Below are positions 25,229-33,938 of a stretch of DNA of 53,702 nt, piece by piece (positions within the stretch are counted from its first letter, which is position 1; every line of letters begins with the position of its first letter). This DNA is from Azonexaceae bacterium (GTDB lineage Bacteria; Pseudomonadota; Gammaproteobacteria; Burkholderiales; Rhodocyclaceae): positions 1 to 53,702 of the forward strand of contig JAAXVL010000018.1 in NCBI GenBank assembly GCA_013335535.1, given 5' to 3'. The notes under the pieces were generated by a model. The model saw nothing but the letters and a program-made list of their open reading frames with translations, was not told the DNA's origin and searched no databases. A program made the position numbers and the translations under genes.

Positions 25229-26017
25229 ATGAACCTCAATCAGCAAACCATAGAACAACTGGCCGAGCACCTCGAAAACGCCGAACTGCAGGCCCACGAA
25301 GTCATCAAGATCACCGAAGCGCATCCCGACATGGATTGGGATGACGCCTACGCCATCCAGAACGAAATCCTGCGCCGCAAGCTGGCGCGGGGCGCCAAGG
25401 TCGTCGGCCTCAAGGCCGGCCTGACCTCGCACGGCAAGATGAAGCAGATGGGCGTCAGCACCCCGGTCTTCGGCTGGCTGGTCGACTACTTCAGCGTTGC
25501 CGACGGCGGGGAGATCAAGCACAGCGAGCTGATTCACCCCAAAGTCGAGCCGGAAATCGTCTTCGTCACCAAGAAGGCGCTCAAGGGCCCGGGTTGCCAC
25601 ATCGGCGCCGTGCTCGCCGCCACCGATTTTGTCATGCCCGGCATCGAGATCATCGATTCGCGCTACAAGGACTTCAAGTTCGACCTCAAGAGCGTGATTG
25701 CCGACAACTGCTCGTCCACGCGCTTCGTGCTTGGAGGTCAGGCCACGCCGATTGCCGGCCTCGACCTGCGCACCCTGGGCGTCGTCATGGAAAAGAACGG
25801 CGAGCCGGTCGCCATCGGCGCCGGGGCTGCCGTACTCGGCCATCCGGCCGCTGCCATCGCAGCGCTGGCCAATCACCTCGGTGCGCGCGGCGAGGAAATT
25901 CCGGCCGGCACGATGATCCTCTCCGGCGGCGTCACCGAAGCGGTTGCCGTTGCCCCGGGTGACCACGTGACGCTGCGTATTCAGTCGCTGGGTACCGTCA
26001 GCACTCGTTTCATTTGA
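25229..26017 (+). CDS. 4-oxalocrotonate decarboxylase, copy 2
   Basis: The 262-residue paralogue of the gene at 2692 keeps VGLKAGLTSHGKMKQMGV, HPKVEPEIVFV and EIIDSRYKDFKFDLKSV. The ATG at 25229 has AAGGA upstream and sits just after the hydratase stop. After it the second module stops: there is no tautomerase, aldolase or acetaldehyde dehydrogenase, so its product must be completed by the left cluster. A 36-bp repeat follows at once. Confidence 0.91.
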   Translation: MNLNQQTIEQLAEHLENAELQAHEVIKITEAHPDMDWDDAYAIQNEILRRKLARGAKVVGLKAGLTSHGKMKQMGVSTPVFGWLVDYFSVADGGEIKHSELIHPKVEPEIVFVTKKALKGPGCHIGAVLAATDFVMPGIEIIDSRYKDFKFDLKSVIADNCSSTRFVLGGQATPIAGLDLRTLGVVMEKNGEPVAIGAGAAVLGHPAAAIAALANHLGARGEEIPAGTMILSGGVTEAVAVAPGDHVTLRIQSLGTVSTRFI

Positions 26018-26040
26018 GCAAGGCAGGGTCGGCGAGGTTT

Positions 26041-26078
26041 CCACGGTCAACCGGAAATTTCGCCGAATTTCAAAAAAC
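26041..26078 (-). repeat. 36-bp short interspersed repeat, copy 5
   Basis: The minus strand reads TTTTTTGAAATTCGGCGAAA followed by TTTCCGGTTGACCGTGG. It marks the boundary between the second meta module and the ABC importer genes. Confidence 0.8.
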
Positions 26079-26133
26079 ACGTGATTTCAAAAACGACGTT
26101 CAACGCTTTCATACCCAATAAGGAAGAGACAAA

Positions 26134-27306
26134 ATGACAACCACGTTCAAGCACATCCGCAACATTGCACTCGCCACCGCCTTTGCTGCCGCCGGCCTGA
26201 CCAGCGCGCAGGCCGCCGACAAGGTCAAGGTCGGCTTCATGCTCCCCTACACCGGCACCTACGCTTCGCTGGGCAATGCCATCACCAACGGTTTCAAGCA
26301 GTACGTCGCCGAAAACGGCGGCAAGCTGGGCGGCCGCGAGATCGAGTACTACACCGTCGATGACGAGTCCGATCCGGCCAAGGCCACCGAAAACGCCAAC
26401 AAGCTGGTCAAGCGCGACAAGGTCGACCTGCTGGTCGGCACCGTGCACTCCGGCGTCGCTCTGGCCATGGCCAAGGTCGCCCGCGAGAACAAGACGCTGC
26501 TGATCGTGCCGAACGCCGGCGCCGACGAAATCACCGGCCCGCTCTGCGCCCCGAACGTCTTCCGCTCTTCCTTCTCGGCCTGGCAGCCGTCCTACGCCAT
26601 GGGCGAAGTGATGGCCAAGAAGGGCATCAAGAAGGTCGTCACCGTGACCTGGAAATACTCCTTCGGCCTGCAGTCGGTCGAAGGCTTCAAGGAAGCCTTC
26701 TCGAAGGCCGGTGGCAAGGTCGAAAAGGACATGACGCTGCCTTTCCCGAACGTCGAGTTCCAGCCATTCCTGACCGAAATCGCCTCGATCAAGCCGGATG
26801 CCGTCTTCGTCTTCTTCGCCGGCGCCGGCGCCGCCAAGTTCGTCAAGGATTACGCCGCGGCCGGTTTGAACAAGACCATCCCGCTCTATGGCCCGGGCTT
26901 CCTGACCGACGGCAACCTCGACGCCATGGGCGATGCCGGCAAGGGCGTGCAGACCACGCTGCACTACGCCGACAGCCTGGATAACCCGAAGGACAAGTCT
27001 TTCCGCCTGGCCTACGTGAAGGCCTACAAGCAGCAGCCCGACGTCTATGCCGTCCAGGGCTACGATGCCGCCCAGCTCTACCAGGCCGGCCTGGCCGCTG
27101 CCGGTGGTGACGCCAGCAAGCAGGATGTCGTGATCAAGGGCATGGAAGCCGCCAAGATCGATAGCCCGCGCGGTGCTTTTACCCTGTCCAAGGCCCACAA
27201 CCCGGTGCAGGACATCTACCTGCGCGAAGTGCAGGGCGGTCAGAACAAGGTGATCAGCACGGCGGTGAAGAGCCTCGCTGACCCCGCTCGCGGCTGCAAG
27301 CTCTAA
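26134..27306 (+). CDS. periplasmic binding protein of a branched-chain-type ABC importer
   Basis: The 390-residue protein has a Sec signal peptide (cleavage predicted after AQA, residue 27) followed by KVGFMLPYTGTYASLGNA, the start of a LivJ-type type I periplasmic fold. AAGGAAGAG precedes the ATG. Placement directly after catechol genes, with a full permease/ATPase set downstream, points to an aromatic acid or related ligand rather than leucine, as for HmgA/BenK-independent ABC systems of this family. The ligand itself is inferred from context only. Confidence 0.85.
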   Translation: MTTTFKHIRNIALATAFAAAGLTSAQAADKVKVGFMLPYTGTYASLGNAITNGFKQYVAENGGKLGGREIEYYTVDDESDPAKATENANKLVKRDKVDLLVGTVHSGVALAMAKVARENKTLLIVPNAGADEITGPLCAPNVFRSSFSAWQPSYAMGEVMAKKGIKKVVTVTWKYSFGLQSVEGFKEAFSKAGGKVEKDMTLPFPNVEFQPFLTEIASIKPDAVFVFFAGAGAAKFVKDYAAAGLNKTIPLYGPGFLTDGNLDAMGDAGKGVQTTLHYADSLDNPKDKSFRLAYVKAYKQQPDVYAVQGYDAAQLYQAGLAAAGGDASKQDVVIKGMEAAKIDSPRGAFTLSKAHNPVQDIYLREVQGGQNKVISTAVKSLADPARGCKL

Positions 27307-27340
27307 GCCGCAGCGTTTTTTCCTCCTTGGTATTTAGCAG

Positions 27341-27364
27341 CCCTGCAGGCTTCAGCTTGCAGGG
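27341..27364 (+). other. hairpin between the binding-protein gene and its permease genes
   Basis: CCCTGCA (27341-27347) and TGCAGGG (27358-27364) form the outer stem, with GCT/AGC pairing inside across one mismatch. No T-run follows. Such hairpins commonly keep binding-protein mRNA more abundant than that of the downstream membrane components. Confidence 0.5.
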
Positions 27365-27376
27365 CAGGGGACACAC

Positions 27377-28243
27377 ATGGATTTCGCATCTTTCCTGATC
27401 CAGACGCTGAACTCGCTGCAGTACGGTTTGCTCCTATTTTTGGTGGCAAGCGGACTGACGCTGGTGTTCGGCATCATGGGCATCATCAACCTGGCGCACG
27501 GCAGTTTCTACATGATCGGCGCTTATCTGGCCTTCGTTCTGGCCAGTGCCACGGGCAGCCTGTTCATGGCCATCCTGCTCGGCATTCCGCTCGCCCTGAT
27601 CTTCGGGGCCTTCCTCGAATGGGCGCTGTTTGCCCATCTGTACAAGCGCGACCACCTCGAACAGGTGCTGCTGACCTTCGGCCTGATCCTGATCTTCGAG
27701 GAGTTGCGCAGCCTGCTCGTCGGTGACGAGGTGCATGGCGTCGACATTCCGGCCATGTTCAGCGGCTCGATCCAGCTCTCCGAGGTGCTCAGCTACCCGG
27801 TCTACCGGCTGGTCATCTCGGGCGTCTGCATCGTGCTCGCCGTCGCCCTCTATTTCGTCATCCAGCGCACTCGCTTGGGCATGATGATTCGCGCCGGCAA
27901 TCACGACCGGACCATGGTCGAAGCCCTCGGCATCAATATCAACATGATCTACCGCGTCGTTTTCGCGCTCGGCGTCGCGCTCGCTGCCCTGGCCGGCATG
28001 CTCGCCTCGCCGATCTCGTCGGTCTTCCCGAACATGGGCAGCCATGTCCTGATCATCTCCTTCGTCATCGTCGTCATCGGTGGCATCGGCTCGGTGTGGG
28101 GCGCTCTCGCCGCGGCACTGATCGTCGGCTTTGCCGACACCTTCGGCAAGGTCCTGCTGCCCGAGTTGTCCGGCATGGTGGTCTATATCGTGATGGCCGG
28201 AGTGCTCCTGTGGCGCCCCGAAGGCATCTTCAAGAAAGGCTGA
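27377..28243 (+). CDS. branched-chain-type ABC permease, LivH-like
   Basis: The 288-residue inner-membrane permease has about eight hydrophobic segments. It has GLTLVFGIMGIINLAHGSFYMIGAY at the N-terminus and FVIVVIGGIGSVWGALAAAL near the C-terminus, the LivH fingerprint. It forms the heterodimeric channel with the LivM-like protein starting 4 bases after its stop. Confidence 0.9.
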   Translation: MDFASFLIQTLNSLQYGLLLFLVASGLTLVFGIMGIINLAHGSFYMIGAYLAFVLASATGSLFMAILLGIPLALIFGAFLEWALFAHLYKRDHLEQVLLTFGLILIFEELRSLLVGDEVHGVDIPAMFSGSIQLSEVLSYPVYRLVISGVCIVLAVALYFVIQRTRLGMMIRAGNHDRTMVEALGININMIYRVVFALGVALAALAGMLASPISSVFPNMGSHVLIISFVIVVIGGIGSVWGALAAALIVGFADTFGKVLLPELSGMVVYIVMAGVLLWRPEGIFKKG

Positions 28244-28247
28244 GACC

Positions 28248-29210
28248 ATGAACGCACAACTTCTTCTCAAACTGGTGGCCCTGGGCATCCTCGCCTGTGT
28301 GCCGCTGACCGGCGAATCGTTCTACACCGAGCTGATCGCCAAGACCCTGGTACTGGCCATCTTCGCGATGAGTCTCGACCTGCTGGTCGGCTTCACCGGC
28401 CTGGTCAGCTTCGGCCATGCGGCTTACTTCGGCGTCGCGGCGTACGCCGTGGCCCAGCTCAGCCCGAAATACGAAGCAGCCAGCCTGTGGTTCGTCCTGC
28501 CGGCATCGGTCGGACTGTCGGCGCTGGTCGCCTTGTTCGTCGGCCTGTTCGTGCTGCGCACCAAGGGCATCTATTTCATCATGGTGACCCTGGCTTTCGC
28601 CCAGCTGGCCTTCTTCGTCTTCCACGACACCCCGCTCGGTGGCGGCTCGGACGGCATCTACCTCAACGTCAAACCGACGGCTGAAATAGCCGGCTGGGTG
28701 CCGTTCGATCTCGATAACCAGCAGCATCTCTACTACTTCATCCTGGCCATGCTGGTTGCGGTCTACGCCTTTTTGAGCCGGATTCTGCAATCGCCGTTCG
28801 GGCGCGTACTGGTCGGTATCAAGAGCAACGAGCACCGCATGCAGTCAATGGGTTACATGACCTTCCGCTACAAGCTGGCCGCCTTCGCGCTGGCCGGTGG
28901 CCTGGGGGGCATTGCCGGCTTCCTCTACGCCGTCGTCTTCGGCTTCGTGACGCCGGAACTGCTCTCCTGGCACCAGTCGGGCAATGTCCTGCTGATGGTC
29001 ATTCTCGGCGGCATGGGTAATCTGGTTGGGGCTATCGCTGGCGCCTTCCTCTTCACCGGCATGCAGGAAGTCTTTGCCACCTGGACCAAGCACTGGCAAC
29101 TGGTCATGGGCAGCGTCATCGTCGCTGCCGTGCTCTTCCTGCCCGGTGGCCTGGCGGCCATTCCGGGGCGTATCAAGCGTTCATTGCAAGGCGGAGGTTC
29201 CAATGAGTGA
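28248..29210 (+). CDS. branched-chain-type ABC permease, LivM-like
   Basis: The 320-residue second permease has LLVGFTGLVSFGHAAYFGVAAY and MVTLAFAQLAFFVFHDTPLGGGSDG, typical of LivM. The C-terminal LVMGSVIVAAVLFLPGGLAAIPGRI precedes a short basic tail. Its last 8 bases overlap the LivG-like gene. Confidence 0.9.
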   Translation: MNAQLLLKLVALGILACVPLTGESFYTELIAKTLVLAIFAMSLDLLVGFTGLVSFGHAAYFGVAAYAVAQLSPKYEAASLWFVLPASVGLSALVALFVGLFVLRTKGIYFIMVTLAFAQLAFFVFHDTPLGGGSDGIYLNVKPTAEIAGWVPFDLDNQQHLYYFILAMLVAVYAFLSRILQSPFGRVLVGIKSNEHRMQSMGYMTFRYKLAAFALAGGLGGIAGFLYAVVFGFVTPELLSWHQSGNVLLMVILGGMGNLVGAIAGAFLFTGMQEVFATWTKHWQLVMGSVIVAAVLFLPGGLAAIPGRIKRSLQGGGSNE

Positions 29211-30015
29211 AGTCAGCAATGCGGCGCTGGTCGCCGCTAGCCAGACCCCGGCACCTGGCGAATCCCTGCTCGTTGCCAACAAGATCACGCGCCGCTTCGG
29301 CGGCCTGGTTGCCAACCAGGATGTCTGCGTCGACCTGATCCGCGGCAAGGTCCATGTGCTGCTCGGCCCGAACGGCGCCGGCAAATCGACCTGCATCAAC
29401 ATGCTGTCCGGCGATTTGCCACCGAGCGATGGCCAGATCCTGTTCAAGGGCAAGGACATCACCGGCCTGACAGCAGCACAGCGCTCGCTGGTCGGTATTG
29501 GCCGCAGCTATCAGCGGACCAACATCTTCCCGAAGTTTACGGTGCTCGAGAACGTTCGCCTCGCCGCGCAGTCGCGCCGTCAGCAGGCCTGGCGCATTTT
29601 CAGCAAGGCGCAGGAGCAACAATGGGCGCTCGACAAGGCGCGGGCCTGCATCGAGGAAGCCGGCCTGGGCAAGAAGGTGGACTGGATCTCCGGCGTGCTC
29701 AGCCACGGCGAACAACGCCAGCTCGAAATCGCTATGGTGCTTGCCACCGATGCGGAAGTGATGCTGCTTGACGAGCCGCTGGCCGGCATGGGTTCAGAAG
29801 AATCGGCCAAGATGGTCGAGGTTCTCAAGCGCCTCAAGCCGACGCGCGCCATCCTGCTCGTTGAACACGACATGGATGCCGTTTTTGCCGTGGCCGACAC
29901 GATTACCGTGATGGTCAACGGCCAGGTACTGGAGTCCGGACCGCCGGCCCAGATCAAGGCGTCGGTGGCCGTCCAGCAGGCCTATTTGGGAACGGAGGAT
30001 AGCTTCCATGTCTAA
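29203..30015 (+). CDS. branched-chain-type ABC ATPase, LivG-like
   Basis: The 270-residue ATPase has Walker A GPNGAGKST, signature LSHGEQRQLEIAM and Walker B VMLLDEPLAGM. ATG 29203 follows GGCGGAGG and overlaps livM by 8 bases; an earlier in-frame start would lie deep in livM. About 20 extra residues precede the usual LivG start. Confidence 0.9.
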   Translation: MSEVSNAALVAASQTPAPGESLLVANKITRRFGGLVANQDVCVDLIRGKVHVLLGPNGAGKSTCINMLSGDLPPSDGQILFKGKDITGLTAAQRSLVGIGRSYQRTNIFPKFTVLENVRLAAQSRRQQAWRIFSKAQEQQWALDKARACIEEAGLGKKVDWISGVLSHGEQRQLEIAMVLATDAEVMLLDEPLAGMGSEESAKMVEVLKRLKPTRAILLVEHDMDAVFAVADTITVMVNGQVLESGPPAQIKASVAVQQAYLGTEDSFHV

Positions 30016-30721
30016 CATGCTGCTCGAAGCCAAGGAGCTTCATACCTATTACGGTGCCAGCCACATCCTGCATGGCATCGATTTCAACATCCGCCAGGGC
30101 GAAGGCATCGCGCTGATGGGTCGCAACGGCATGGGCAAGTCGACGCTGATCAAGTCCATGCTCGGCATCGTCCGCCCCAAGCACGGCCGGATTCTCGTGC
30201 GTGGCGACGATTTCACCAAGGCCCCGACCTACCGGACGGCACAGAGAGGCATCGCCTATGTGCCGGAAGGGCGGGGCATCTTTCCCAACCTGTCGGTACG
30301 CGAGAACCTGCAGATGTCGGCCCGCTGCGGTATCGATGGCCAGCGCAACTGGACTTTCGACCGGGTGATGGAAACCTTCCCGCGTCTCGGCGAACGGATC
30401 AACAACGGTGGCTGGCAATTGTCCGGTGGCGAGCAGCAGATGCTGACCATCGGCCGCGCCCTGATGACCAACCCGGATCTGCTGATTCTCGACGAAGCGA
30501 CCGAAGGCTTGGCCCCGCTCATTGCCATGGAAATCTGGCGCATCGTCAAGGAAATCCGCAAGACCGGCATTGCCACGGTGATCGTCGACAAGAACCACGG
30601 CGCCGTCACCTCGATCTGCGACCGGGCGATGATCCTGGTCAAGGGCGAGGTGGTGTTTAGCGGTAGCAGCGACGAGGTTCGCGCCAATCCCGAACTGATT
30701 CAGAAACACCTGGGCGTGTGA
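30008..30721 (+). CDS. branched-chain-type ABC ATPase, LivF-like
   Basis: The 237-residue second ATPase has Walker A GRNGMGKST, signature LSGGEQQMLTIGRAL and Walker B LLILDEATEGLAP. It overlaps the LivG-like gene by 8 bases and ends inside a strong terminator, closing the transport operon. Confidence 0.9.
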   Translation: MSNMLLEAKELHTYYGASHILHGIDFNIRQGEGIALMGRNGMGKSTLIKSMLGIVRPKHGRILVRGDDFTKAPTYRTAQRGIAYVPEGRGIFPNLSVRENLQMSARCGIDGQRNWTFDRVMETFPRLGERINNGGWQLSGGEQQMLTIGRALMTNPDLLILDEATEGLAPLIAMEIWRIVKEIRKTGIATVIVDKNHGAVTSICDRAMILVKGEVVFSGSSDEVRANPELIQKHLGV

Positions 30722-30738
30722 GCGCCCGGGCTTTTTTT
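30709..30738 (+). terminator. rho-independent terminator at the end of the ABC operon
   Basis: CCTGGGCG (30709-30716), loop TGTGAG, CGCCCGGG (30723-30730), then C and seven T. The stem has eight pairs with one G-T. It overlaps the LivF stop codon and probably ends the long rightward aromatic operon. Confidence 0.8.
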
Positions 30739-30755
30739 GGAAGGAAATATTCTTC

Positions 30756-31325
30756 ATGAACAAGTCTCTCGACATCATTCACGACGAGCACAGGGCGCTG
30801 GCCGCCATGCTCGGCGGCATGAACGCCCTTGTTGCCGGCATCGAGGCCGGTCGCCTGAAGCCGGATTTCGATCTGCTGGCCGACATGATCCGCTACATCG
30901 ATGAAGTGCCCGAAGTGGTGCATCACCCGAAGGAAGACCAGTATCTGTTCGCCAAGCTGCGCTTGCGCTCGGCCGATGCATTGCCCTACATCGAGCAGCT
31001 GGAGGTGGAGCATGTTCAGGGCGAAGCCCGGATCGCTCTGCTGCGCTCGGCACTCGAGGCCTACCGCAAGGCAGGTGAAGCTGGTTTCGCCGGCTTCAAG
31101 ATGGCCCTGGCCACCTTTCTCGAGCAGGAATGGCGTCACATGAATACCGAGGAAAATCACATCTTTCCGCTGGCCAGGAAGCATTTGACCGACGAGGACT
31201 GGGCGGAAATCGATGCAGCTTTCCTGGCCAACGGTAACCCCTGGGAAGGTCCGGCCGGCGAGTATGCCGCGTTGTTCTCGAAAATCGTCAATACCGCGCC
31301 GGCACCGGTTGGCCTGGGTAACTGA
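30756..31325 (+). CDS. hemerythrin HHE-domain protein
   Basis: The 189-residue helical protein has HHE cation-binding features: IIHDEHRAL near residue 10, VVHHPKEDQYLF near 55, EVEHVQGEARI near 90 and MNTEENHIFPLA near 130. These place His and Glu residues on four helices, as in di-iron HHE domains. It lies just after the terminator of the ABC operon with AAGGA upstream, so it is transcribed by read-through or separately. A role in oxygen or iron-stress handling next to oxygenase genes is plausible but inferred. Confidence 0.82.
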   Translation: MNKSLDIIHDEHRALAAMLGGMNALVAGIEAGRLKPDFDLLADMIRYIDEVPEVVHHPKEDQYLFAKLRLRSADALPYIEQLEVEHVQGEARIALLRSALEAYRKAGEAGFAGFKMALATFLEQEWRHMNTEENHIFPLARKHLTDEDWAEIDAAFLANGNPWEGPAGEYAALFSKIVNTAPAPVGLGN

Positions 31326-31361
31326 GCGACATCGTGCCGAGCCGATTTCCTGATAGCACTC

Positions 31362-32294
31362 ATGGCGACTGATAGCGTGCTCGGCCGATTCAAATTCCCC
31401 ACCCTTCCTGCCTCGATGGTCGGCAAGGGAGGGGTGGCATTGCTGGCGCCAGGGCTTTTTGTGTTCCTCTGGAGTACGGGCTTTATCGGCGCGAAGTTTG
31501 GCTTGCCGTACGCGGCTCCACTGAGCTTCCTGCTTGTTCGCTATCTGCTGGTGATTGGCCTGATGCTGATCCTGGCCTGGTTAACCAGGGCGCCATGGCC
31601 GAAAGGCGGGCGACTCTGGCTGCGCGTTGGCGTTTCCGGTCTGCTGGTTCATGCGGTTTATCTTGGCGGCGTCTACCTGTCGATTGCCAATGGATTGCCA
31701 GTGGGGGTTACGAGCATCATTGTCGGTTTGCAGCCCCTGCTGACCGCTGTCGGCGCTGCGGCGCTACTCTCCGAACGCATCGTGGCGCGGCAGTGGCTGG
31801 GACTGGTGCTCGGCCTGTGTGGGACGCTGCTGGTAGTATCTGCTCGTGTGCATGGCGGTTTTGGCTTGGTCGGTTTGCCGGCAGCTTTCGGTGCCTTGTT
31901 CGGTATCACCGCAGGGACGCTGTACCAAAAGCGGTTTTGCCCAAGTTTCGACTACCGCACGGGGGCTGTTATCCAGTTTGTGCCCGCTGCAGCGGTGACA
32001 GGGCTGGCCTTGCTGTGCTACGAGGATTTTCGGGTTGAATGGAATACCCAGTTCATTCTGGCCTTGAGCTGGTTATGCATCGTCTTGTCCCTCGGTGCGA
32101 TGGGTTTGCTCAACTTTCTTATCCGTACCGGTACGGCGACGAACGTCGCCAGCCTTTTTTATCTTGTGCCTCCCTGCACCGCAGTGATTGCCTGGCTGGC
32201 TTTTGATGAAGCCTTGAGCAACTTGATGCTGCTGGGTATGGCACTGGCTGTCAGCGGGGTTTATCTTTCACGTTCAGAGGTATTGAAAAGGTAA
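31362..32294 (+). CDS. EamA/DMT-family transporter
   Basis: The 310-residue protein has ten hydrophobic segments arranged as two EamA repeats (about residues 30-155 and 170-305). Typical EamA signs are FLWSTGFIGAKFG in the first helix and PVGVTSIIVGLQPLLTAVGA at the end of repeat one. The substrate cannot be told; metabolites and amino acids are common for the family. No clear ribosome site precedes the ATG, and G+C is lower than in the aromatic genes to the left. Its stop is 4 bases before the next start. Confidence 0.85.
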   Translation: MATDSVLGRFKFPTLPASMVGKGGVALLAPGLFVFLWSTGFIGAKFGLPYAAPLSFLLVRYLLVIGLMLILAWLTRAPWPKGGRLWLRVGVSGLLVHAVYLGGVYLSIANGLPVGVTSIIVGLQPLLTAVGAAALLSERIVARQWLGLVLGLCGTLLVVSARVHGGFGLVGLPAAFGALFGITAGTLYQKRFCPSFDYRTGAVIQFVPAAAVTGLALLCYEDFRVEWNTQFILALSWLCIVLSLGAMGLLNFLIRTGTATNVASLFYLVPPCTAVIAWLAFDEALSNLMLLGMALAVSGVYLSRSEVLKR

Positions 32295-32298
32295 GGAA

Positions 32299-32739
32299 AT
32301 GAGCGAAAGCACGATTTTTGGCTGGCATGACCAGTTTTTGCTTGGGCATGCCGAGATGGATGAAACGCACAAGGAGTTCGTTGAACTGGTCAATGCCTTG
32401 CTGACTGTTAGCGATGCAGAGCTGAACTCGGCGTTGGCAGCGTTTTCAGCCCATGCCGAGAGGCATTTTGCGCAGGAAAACGAATGGATGGAAAAGAACG
32501 ATTTCCCGCCAAGAGACTGCCATATCGACGAGCACAACAAGGTTCTGGCTTCTGTGCATGATGTGCAGGAGCAACTGGCACAGGGCGATGTGGCGATTGT
32601 CCGCGAGTTGGCAAAAGCCTTGATGGACTGGTTTCCATCGCATGCCGACTATCTTGATTCAGCCTTGGCAACCTGGCTGGTCAAGCGAACCCATGCAGGG
32701 GCCCCGCTGGTTCTGCGGCGAAATCCAGTCAAGGCCTGA
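32299..32739 (+). CDS. bacteriohemerythrin
   Basis: The 146-residue single-domain hemerythrin carries the ordered di-iron ligands: His in MDETHKEF, His and Glu in HAERHFAQENEWM, His in CHIDEHNK, and His and Asp in PSHADYLDSALATWL. It reversibly binds O2. It is the second hemerythrin-type gene in 2 kb, co-oriented with EamA. It could buffer or deliver oxygen in a microaerophilic aromatic degrader. Confidence 0.9.
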   Translation: MSESTIFGWHDQFLLGHAEMDETHKEFVELVNALLTVSDAELNSALAAFSAHAERHFAQENEWMEKNDFPPRDCHIDEHNKVLASVHDVQEQLAQGDVAIVRELAKALMDWFPSHADYLDSALATWLVKRTHAGAPLVLRRNPVKA

Positions 32740-33059
32740 CGCTGGCTGAATGGTTTGTGGCTAAGGTAGTTTGGGCGACGTCACTACGTGCTGAATATCC
32801 GAAGTTGAACTGCTAAGCGGATAAACAACGCCGGCTCGTACGCAGCTATCCCCGATGAGTCGGGCAGTTTTTCTCGAAAACCAAAGGGCATTTTCACAGC
32901 AAGCAGCAGAGTGCTGGCCACGAGAATGCCCTTATCTCTTACGAATTTATTTCGGCTAGGCCAGTGCGACCGGCTTCTTGTTTTGATCAGGGCCCAATCG
33001 AATAAATGTCAGCCTGTGCTGCTATTCACTTCGGCAGGCTAGCCTCGACTGGCTGACTA
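32740..33059 (+). other. 320-base gap with a terminator and an unexplained hairpin
   Basis: CCCGA-TGAG-TCGGG (32851-32864) followed by CAGTTTTT is a good rightward terminator for the hemerythrin gene. Just after it, AAGGGCATTTTC (32884-32895) pairs with GAGAATGCCCTT (32922-32933) with one mismatch, over a 26-base loop. No gene is seen in the gap. Confidence 0.6.
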
Positions 33060-33872
33060 TCAGCCGCGGATGGATTCCGGCAGTTTGTCCTGGATCAGCT
33101 TCAGTAGCGGCGCAAAAACTTTGGGTGTGCCGGCTACCAGATTACCGCTTTCCAGATAGGTGGCATCGCCGCGCAGATCGCTGACAAGGCCGCCTGCTTC
33201 GGAGATCAGCAGGGCACCTGCTGCCATATCCCACGGCGAAAGGCCGAATTCCCAAAAACCGTCGTACCGGCCACAGGCAACATAGGCGAGATCAAGCGAT
33301 GCTGCTCCCGGTCGACGCTGGCCAGCCGTTTTCTGGGCCAGCTCCTTGAAAATCGAGATGTAGGTGTCGATGTGATCGAACATGCGGTACGGGAAACCGG
33401 TACCGATCAGGGAGTCCTGCAGTTTGTTTCGCTTTGAGACGCGGATGCGACGTTCGTTCAGGAAAGCGCCCGCACCTTTACTGGCGGTAAACAGTTCATT
33501 GCGATTGGGGTCGAAAACAACAGCTTGCTCAACCAGGCCCCCCTTTGCCAGGGCAATGGAGACAGCATATTGCGGCATGCCATGGATGAAGTTGGTGGTG
33601 CCATCAAGCGGGTCGATGATCCACTGGTACTCTGCATCGTTGCTTCCCTTGCCGGCTGTCTCACCGGACTCCTCTGCTAGAATGCCGTAGCTCGGATAGG
33701 CTTCCATCAGTACTTCGATGATCGCGGCTTCGGCAGCCTTGTCGACTTCCGTAACAAAGTCGTTGGGCTGCTTTGCTGTGACTTTAAGCAGGTCCAGGTC
33801 GTTGGAGGCGCGATTAATGATCTGGCCAGCACGGCGCGCTGCCTTGATGGCGATATTCAGAGTTGGATGCAT
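33060..33872 (-). CDS. suhB: inositol-1-monophosphatase SuhB
   Basis: The 270-residue Mg-dependent phosphatase hydrolyses inositol-1-phosphate; SuhB also acts as an rRNA-processing/antitermination partner in E. coli. Metal ligands sit in LAEESG (Glu67) and [12 protein letters not shown] (Asp87, Asp90), and [15 protein letters not shown] closes the site. ATG 33872 gives the standard [13 protein letters not shown] start. It is divergent from trmJ with 66 bases between starts. Confidence 0.93.
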   Translation of the reverse strand: MHPTLNIAIKAARRAGQIINRASNDLDLLKVTAKQPNDFVTEVDKAAEAAIIEVLMEAYPSYGILAEESGETAGKGSNDAEYQWIIDPLDGTTNFIHGMPQYAVSIALAKGGLVEQAVVFDPNRNELFTASKGAGAFLNERRIRVSKRNKLQDSLIGTGFPYRMFDHIDTYISIFKELAQKTAGQRRPGAASLDLAYVACGRYDGFWEFGLSPWDMAAGALLISEAGGLVSDLRGDATYLESGNLVAGTPKVFAPLLKLIQDKLPESIRG

Positions 33873-33938
33873 GAGCTTAAAGAGCTTGCGGGGGGCCAAG
33901 GCCGCCCGATTTATATTGGAAAGATCGAATTTTACACC

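Noticed and set aside
33873..33938. Regulatory structure in the suhB-trmJ divergent gap
   Set aside because: Only 66 bases and no clear promoter pair or palindrome could be supported.
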